Position numbers and translations under genes: made by a program | The notes under the pieces: generated by a model | What the model was told of the DNA's origin: nothing | Databases searched by the model: none | The model's input: only the letters and a program-made list of their open reading frames with translations | Shown here: piece after piece, positions 31,465-37,367 of the stretch | Layout: the number at the start of each line of letters is the position of its first letter | Numbering within the stretch: the first letter of the stretch is position 1 | DNA from: Stemphylium vesicarium | Taxonomy: Eukaryota > Ascomycota > Dothideomycetes > Pleosporales > Pleosporaceae | Assembly: GCA_004380135.1 (NCBI GenBank) | Contig: QXCR01000222.1 | Location: 1-37,367 of the forward strand | Length of the DNA stretch: 37,367 nucleotides | Direction of reading: 5' to 3'

Positions 31465-33212
31465 ATGCGTTTCCTCGCCACCCTCACCACGTTTCTTCTT
31501 GCTCCATCAGCCGCCTTCGCGGCTTGGGGTTACACTGACGATGGGAAGAACTACGTGATCGACACCAATGCAAACCTAGTTGTGAAAGTCAGCAAGACGA
31601 ATGGCGACATGACTTCGATCAAATACCGCGGCGTTGAGTATAACGGTCAAAACGGCAAGAATTCACAAGTCGAGTCCGGTCTTGCACCAGGCACCGTCAC
31701 GATCAAACAATATATCAGCCCCTCCAATGTCATCAAGGTCACCATGAAGGTCGGAACGCTTGTACACACGCTTGTTTTCCGGTACGGCAACCCCAACGTA
31801 TACATTTTCATGAACAAAAAGGACACTAGTATCACCGTTTCACGATACATTCTCCGGATACCTGCGAACATTTTCACAAACAACATCAACGAAGACACTG
31901 ATTGGATCCCGAATGGTGCAACAGCTGTCGAATCTGGTGATGTCAATGGCATCAATGGGCAAACCTGGTCAAAACATTATTCCGGCAAACTCTACGGTCG
32001 CACCATGGATTACGACTGGGTCGGGTATACCAACAAGAATGTTGGCATGTATATGATCCGCTCAAACCACGAGAAAGCCTCAGGCGGTCCGTTCTTCAGG
32101 AGCTTGGTTCGTCGGGGTGGCGACGGTGGCCCTGATCTATACGACATCTACCAATACAACATGGGTCAGTCTGCTCTCGTTCTGTATACTGCGCGTGACT
32201 AATTTCGCTAGGCCACACGGATGTGATGCGTTTCGGTCTCCAGGGGCCTTCAGTGCTCCACTTTACTGATAACGGTGCTGCGCCAAACCACAATCTCTTT
32301 GCCCGCATCGCAAACTGGGACTGGCTCGACTCTCTCGAGATTGATGGTTGGGTTCCCTCAAGCAAACGTGGCGCTATTGCCGGTGTCGGTCTCGCCAACA
32401 TGAAGAATGGATTTCAGTATGTAGTCGGCTTGAAGAGTGACCAGGCGCAATACTGGACTACTACCACGACCGGTTCCTGGAAGATCAGCGGAGCACTTCC
32501 AGGGTCCTATACATTGAATGTATATAAAGACGTAAGTGACTGATAACTAGGGCACCTTTTCTCCCCGACTGATCTAGTCTCTCAGGAACTTGAGGTTCAC
32601 ACGAGTACTGTTACCATCTCCGCCGGCAGCACCGCGACGCGCAATACCATCACCTGTAGTGACCCTAGCGATACCTCCGCTATCTGGCGTATTGGAGAGT
32701 GGGACGGAACACCCAAAGGATTCTTGAATTTCGGAGATTCGCCCATGAAACCGACATACATGCACCCGTCCGACTCTCGCCTTGCTAAGTGGGATGCTGG
32801 AAACTACATCATCGGCACAAACACCCCAGCAAACTTCCCCGGATACATATGGAAAGACATCAACAACGATCATATCGTGTACTTCCGACTCACTGATGCG
32901 CAGCTCGCTAAAGGTGCGAAGGTCAGAGTTGGAGTGACAGAAGGCCAAGCCGGTGGACGGCCTGCCATCTCAGTCAACAGCTGGAGTGCAGCTTTGCAAT
33001 CCGACAAGGGACAGGGCGACACCAGAAGCTTGACTGTGGGCACATACCGCGGAAACAACTATATCTACGAGTTCAATGTACCAGCCAGCGCATGGGTACA
33101 GAGTACAAGGGAATACCAGCTGCTAAAACTCAGCGCCATCTCTGGTAAGACGTCGACGGGGTATCTAAGTCCTGGTGTTAGCTTGGACGCCATCGACATG
33201 GTCGCTGCTTGA
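31465..33212 (+). CDS. Secreted rhamnogalacturonan lyase, polysaccharide lyase family 4
   Basis: Three exons, 31465-32164, 32212-32531 and 32586-33212, give 548 aa. The introns are 47 nt (GTCAGT..CTAG) and 54 nt (GTAAGT..TCAG). The start ATG 31465 opens a signal peptide (MRFLATLTTFLLAPSAAFA) cleaved before AWGYTDD. The N-terminal beta-sandwich matches the PL4 catalytic domain (PF06045 type): it contains VKVSKTNGDMTSIKYRGVEY, then YILRIPANIF and GRTMDYDWVGY, and GHTDVMRFGLQGP across the first splice. A short fibronectin-like middle domain follows (LPGSYTLNVYKD, then ELEVHTSTVTI) and then a C-terminal carbohydrate-binding-like domain starting near IWRIGEWDGTPKGFLN and ending SLDAIDMVAA. Such enzymes cut the rhamnogalacturonan I backbone of pectin by beta-elimination outside the cell. 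Length and three-domain order match typical fungal family members. It suggests a plant-associated or saprotrophic life. Confidence 0.9.
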
Positions 33213-33770
33213 CCGGTCAGTGGTGAGATGTTGCTTCTCTCCCATACCGAATGTTGCCGACACCATTTTCATGCTCGATTAGAGGCTCTCTTCTAGTTTC
33301 ATAGCTCCTATCTGTACATATCATTCCCAATTCACCGCATTTCATGCGACGTCGATCCTCTCCCGGGGCATCCCTTCGCCTATCCACGAAATTTATCTTC
33401 AGCGATGACATAATTCCTGCTACGATCTTTGCGCTAATCGTCTTTGTGTTTCGATTTAGAGCGTCGCACATCGGTAATATCCGGGCCCTGGCTGCTTTCC
33501 AGTGTGCGACTGCCTGTTGATTGCTTTACATGCATGATACAAACTCTGTGGCGGGTCTGTTTTTGTATGTGTCGGGCGCTTAGCAGATCACGCAAATTAT
33601 CTTCTTTGAATTGTGTCAAGCCACTTCCCCATTTACGTGCGCATGGGGTCTAAGACAAAAGCAACAAGAGGTCTTACTTGTTGTGGCCCGGTCTTTACAA
33701 GTATCGCCTCATGCGATAACAGAAGACTGCAGCCAGATTGCCGAGAAAACACACCTCCACAGAAAAAGAA
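33213..33770. other. Intergenic region between tandem plus-strand genes
   Basis: No supported gene is seen in these 558 bases between the PL4 gene and F-box-like copy 6. Confidence 0.45.
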
Positions 33771-34545
33771 ATGAGCACCCTTGAAAGTATTGAGGGAATG
33801 AAGGAGCACAGTGTGATTTCATTCCCCTTCTTGAAGCTTCCGCCAGGTAAGACATAGCTGAGCCCCAGCTACACGATGACTGACATTCGCCACAGAGCTA
33901 CGCAATCGCAAGTACGACTTCGCACTATCCTTTCTGGAAGGGGCAGTGCGGATTACACGTAAAGATGCGCAAGAGAGTCGGAGCGACTTCAGGGAGTGCA
34001 TCGCGATCATGCAGATCTGCGAATTGATCCGTGAAGAAGTTCGACCCATCGTCATCAACAGCTTCTTTGTCAGCATCAATATCGAGGAGGCCACAGCGTT
34101 TGCGGATACCTTCTACACTATGGATATGTCTGACGAAAAAGTCATGCGCCACGGGAAAGGAAGAGTCCTAATACGGATCGCCCCGTACAACGTTCAGAGC
34201 TTCCCGCAGGTATCGGATGTGCTTCCTTTGATGAGGATCCTGTTCTCTGCTCCGTCCATGGACTACGAATCTTACGGTGTGAATGGCTCGAAGTGCACCT
34301 CGTTCTTCAGGAATAATTCTGATTTCTGGCGTGCAGCTATTGAAATAGGTGTTTGCGAGATCAGAATCATTCATGGGTACAGATGGCCTGGCGCGGTAGC
34401 GCTCGTACTCAGGAAGGATGTAGTAGAATCATTTCTGGATAGGCTTGGAAATATGGCTGATCAAGTTGCATTGTACAGAGCGGAGACGACGTGGGGATCC
34501 GAACTTCGGGACATCGAGGTGCTAGAATACAGAAGAAATGCCTAG
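33771..34545 (+). CDS. F-box-like family protein, copy 6 (intact)
   Basis: Two exons, 33771-33846 and 33896-34545, flank a 49-nt intron (GTAAGA..CACAG) and give 241 aa, the shortest intact copy. The N-terminus is only 22 residues and leads directly to FLKLPPELRNRKYDFALSF, where the intron cuts the Glu codon in phase 1 as in all other copies. The usual hydrophobic Ile before Tyr is replaced by Lys (RNRKYDF). The second motif is IMQICELIREEVRPIVI, and the third block reads VLIRIAPYNVQSFPQVSDVLPLMRILF, where VSDVLPLMRIL matches the VDIAPVLRLL and IDLLPLIRCL of copies 3 and 4. The C-terminal part has a strand-rich VCEIRIIHGYRWPGAVALVL segment. There is no signal peptide, membrane span or catalytic motif. 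A role as an adaptor protein is only inferred from the F-box-like start. Confidence 0.82.
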
Positions 34546-35030
34546 GACGATGGAGAAGGCGGGGACTACGGCGTACCGGGCCATGGGTGTAAATTGGTCA
34601 AAGAGATTGGGATGCTCGATGGTCGTGGGCGCTTTCGTTCATTGTGACCTTTTTGCTGGCGACTTCGTTGAAAGGTGTAACGGTGTGAGGAGAGGGGGAG
34701 AACTGCGCTGTCATTGTATAGCTACGAAAGAGGGCAGCTATATACGTGTGTGGGATGATAAAGTGTGGTAGCGATAACGGTACCCAACTTGTACCGGAGT
34801 GGATCTTGGCAAGGTCCAAACCGTTACAAAAGGGCATGCGCAGATGTTTCTTGGTATTACTACAATAAAATGCAAAAACGAACGAACAGGGCATGTTACC
34901 AATAAGATAAATTCTTTCAAATTAATAAGGTGTTGGAGAGCTTCATACATCATTATGCTAGGCTAATGCCATGCGGTTACCCATTGCGCAGTAACGCCAT
35001 CATCAATCCACACTATGTCTCTACCCTCCA
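34546..35030. other. Intergenic region between convergent genes
   Basis: No supported gene is seen in 485 bases between F-box-like copy 6 and the WW-domain gene, which point toward each other. Confidence 0.45.
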
Positions 35031-35666
35031 TCATATTCTTTGAATCTCTTGTGCCCAACTCTGCTGAGACTGCCCCTCTGGAAACATACTACTGACCACC
35101 TTGCCAGTCTTCATATCCAAATACGCCCCTGGAGGCAGCTGCGTGTGTAGTCCCGGGCTACCACCATCATTGTCCCCACTTTGTCTCGGATCCAGGAACT
35201 GCCCGCTTGCATTAGAGCCCGGTCGCTGTGGCTGTGAATTTGACCGTGTCCGCCATCTTTCCTCGTCTCCTCGTGCGAATTGTTGGTACGGACTGGGCAT
35301 CCGTACGTCAGGCTGGAATGTTGCCGAGCGCGGCGGTGTGTAGGAGGGAGGATTCCATTGACTTCTTCCCGTCGCCCTCTCCACATAATACCATCGATGA
35401 CTTTGTGAATCGAACTCTGCAGCCCAACCCTCTGGAACCATGGGGCCTGCAGGCGGTGTCGGTTGCTGACAGACGGGCGGGGCGGGGCTGCCAGGGTAGC
35501 CTCCCTGAGATGGCGCCCGGCCATGTCTTGTGTTCTGGCGATGTGACATTTGATGGTAGCCGTTTGCGCGAGGCGGTGATCTGTTCCCTCGTTTCTGCTG
35601 CTCGAATTTGTGGATTTGTTTCGTGATGTAGTCATCCGCGCGTTGAATGTAGGCTTCGAATGACAT
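35031..35666 (-). CDS. WW-domain protein, Pro/Gln/Ser-rich
   Basis: This is a single exon of 211 aa from ATG 35666. A short helical N-terminus (FEAYIQRADDYITKQIHKFE) is followed by a basic, Gly/Pro-rich stretch. A clear WW domain follows at about residues 76-107, with the two signature tryptophans W81 and W104, the aromatic pair Y93-Y94 and a closing Pro (QWNPP). WW domains bind proline-rich ligands such as PPxY or phospho-Ser-Pro. The rest is low complexity (Arg, Ser, Gln, Pro), with a C-terminal LPPGAYLDMKTGKVVSSMFP segment that may be a second conserved piece. No catalytic domain or membrane span is present, so it is a probable scaffold or adaptor, perhaps in signalling or RNA-linked work; the partner is unknown. 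Confidence 0.85.
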   Translation of the reverse strand: MSFEAYIQRADDYITKQIHKFEQQKRGNRSPPRANGYHQMSHRQNTRHGRAPSQGGYPGSPAPPVCQQPTPPAGPMVPEGWAAEFDSQSHRWYYVERATGRSQWNPPSYTPPRSATFQPDVRMPSPYQQFARGDEERWRTRSNSQPQRPGSNASGQFLDPRQSGDNDGGSPGLHTQLPPGAYLDMKTGKVVSSMFPEGQSQQSWAQEIQRI

Positions 35667-37346
35667 CTTAGCGTCGTTTCAATATACGGCTAATGTGTCA
35701 CTGTGATGATTGGCGTGGTGTATATCGCTTGCCCTAAAGCAGTAATCGACGATAGTAAGAGACGTTTCACAGCCACACCTGGGGGCAAAATGCGCCATAT
35801 ATACTGGCTCCCGGTCCCGTCCCCCACGGCACGCGTAAGCCACGCATTAGCCACATGAAAACAGCAGCACTACATCACAAAGCTTGACTAGTCGCACCAT
35901 CACCATGCAGCAATCTCATCAAAGCGGCGCCACAATTCCCGGATAAAGCATGGCTGGTATGGCGCATGTTCGTTCCTGATTGGCGCAGACAGGGGCGGTG
36001 CGGAAAGAACGGAACTGTGGCTCGCGTCATGTGGCTTTCGCGCATCGGCTAAGACCGGCTAGCTTGCCGATTCCCGTGGCGCATGCAAAACGGGAACAGT
36101 GACCAGTACTGATGTTGCTGCAGACCGCTGCAGAAAGGAATCGTTCCAGATATACACGCATGTGCATGTTTTGTGGTCTGACGCTGTGGGTGTAGTGAAG
36201 CTTTGCTCGGCGTCTTATCGGCGTGGATCCGATACCTCCCCACCGCGGCAACTTCCTCTTCAATCCGCCACAACCAAACACAGAAAAACGAAAGATAGTT
36301 GGAAAATGCTAGGAAGCTAGAGGCAGTACAGGAAGTCGCGTCAGAGTGGCCTTTTGCGTGTTGATGCTTGAACTCGCAATATTGAAGAGAAGCAGCTTTC
36401 CTACTTCAGGCCGGGTGCAGCCGACGGAAACTACGATTCAGTGAGACGGAGCCCGAAGACCAAGTCCAGTCGAAATTCCGAATTCTTTGAAATACCTCTT
36501 TATGCCATTGGATGATAAGTGTCGCCGCTGGTGTCCGTGTAACGTTACAATGACGGAACCGACGAGCTTATCAAGGATAGCTTTATAGCTCGGGGTGAGT
36601 TCTACTATAGCGTGCTGACTGAAGAACGGCGCCGATTTCCCGAGAGCTCTTAGATCGTTCCTAAATCCCAAACCCGGCAGTACTTGCGCTGTATTCACTC
36701 ACAAAAGCTACTCGCAAACAACCTCGTTGTGTCTAGACCCGTTGGCGTTGCTACTTCGTATCACTCTCTGGAGGTGTGCAGAATGACGAAATTCCACACT
36801 CCTGATATGGCCTGGAATTGCTGTTTGTAATCCACATACTGTGTCCTTATCTCACTATTCATACGCCTCAGGGCGATATGGGTCTGGCTGTTGGAGATCT
36901 ATTTGAAAGAACCGAACGCAAGCTGTTTTCCCAATGCTTCGTTCTTTCGGACCGAATATGTGGTGCAAACCTCCGAGGGTGTTGCTCATTTTTTTTGTGG
37001 TCAAGAAACCGAGATGACTAGTATTATACGCAGGCGCAGCTTCCATCATAGAACTGGTGAACGAGATTTGCGTTCCGGGTTGGCCTGGAATGACTAAGGC
37101 CTAGGCACCACCATGTCAGCATCCAACATGGCATAGCAGTCAGGCAGTATGTTGAACATGATTTGAAATTGAACAGGAGTATTTGTCGAGACCTCACACC
37201 GGAAATGATGCCGCGTCGAGGGATTATAAGAACGTCGCAAGGTGTCGTAAGCGGATTCGGATGTCTTGATTTGATGAACAAGACTAAAATACTTCGCGTC
37301 TTGCGAGATGGGCTTGCAAAGGTGTAATGATACTGAGATTCGCTTC
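35667..37346. other. Right-end intergenic region, no supported gene
   Basis: I found no recognisable gene in these 1.7 kb. A minus-strand open stretch at 36438-36698 (with KAILDKLVGSVIVTLHGHQ) looks partly protein-like but lacks an ATG start, a splice pattern and a domain. The left part should contain the promoter of the WW-domain gene. Confidence 0.4.
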
Positions 37347-37367
37347 GGGGGGGGGGGGGGGGGGGGG
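37347..37367. repeat. Poly-G tract at window end
   Basis: The window ends with 21 consecutive G, the reverse complement of the run at the start. It most likely marks a contig edge. Confidence 0.9.

Noticed and set aside
36438..36698. Minus-strand protein-like stretch, considered as a seventh F-box-like copy
   Set aside because: It lacks an ATG, the LPxELR and LxQVC motifs and the diagnostic intron; similarity was only impressionistic.
37347..37367. Terminal G run considered as a telomere
   Set aside because: No TTAGGG units are present and the run is a pure homopolymer mirrored at the other end.
1..37367. tRNA genes, CRISPR arrays, riboswitches and bacterial-type operon signals
   Set aside because: No A-box/B-box pair with a foldable cloverleaf and no spaced direct-repeat array were found by eye; the spliced genes show a fungal genome, where CRISPR arrays and Shine-Dalgarno sites are not expected.

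Overview
The window looks like a piece of a filamentous ascomycete nuclear genome, probably a dothideomycete. The genes carry short 50-113 nt GT..AG introns, and the families present (a fungal rhodopsin/PTH11-type membrane protein, a UstYa-like gene, cutinase-like and PL4 secreted enzymes, an expanded LPxELRNxIY family) are typical of such fungi. A Fot1/pogo transposon carries a RIP-like mutation pattern. The class is inferred from gene content only; no rRNA or marker gene is present. The sequence starts with exactly 21 C and ends with exactly 21 G, so it is probably a whole contig whose ends are assembly break points.

Left part (1-9.7 kb): a rhodopsin-domain membrane protein (+), a GNAT acetyltransferase (+), a UstYa-family pseudogene (-) with two in-frame stops, a 102-aa membrane protein (-), a cytosolic-type GH16 glucanase-like protein (+), and a decayed multi-membrane-span gene (-).

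Middle (9.7-26 kb): four members of one F-box-like family (one broken, three intact) are interspersed with an AAAP amino acid transporter (-) and a cutinase-like serine esterase (+) with a membrane-spanning C-terminus. A 142-aa orphan protein (+) follows, and a gene-poor 3 kb stretch lies at 20.5-23.5 kb.

Right part (26-37 kb): a complete 1,850-bp pogo/Fot1 element with long inverted repeats and a TA duplication, whose transposase has 12 in-frame stops and no frameshift. It is followed by a truncated fifth F-box-like copy (-), a PL4 rhamnogalacturonan lyase (+), a sixth F-box-like copy (+) and a WW-domain protein (-).

The main result is that six F-box-like paralogs on both strands share one diagnostic structure. 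A phase-1 intron cuts the Glu codon of the LPxE-LR motif, and an LxQVCxxIRxEF-like motif follows. Four are intact and two are decayed, and one has gained a long N-terminus with a periodic RSATPE repeat. This is a local birth-and-death cluster of a poorly characterised family beside a mutated transposon and plant-cell-wall enzymes. No biosynthetic operon-like unit joins the genes.
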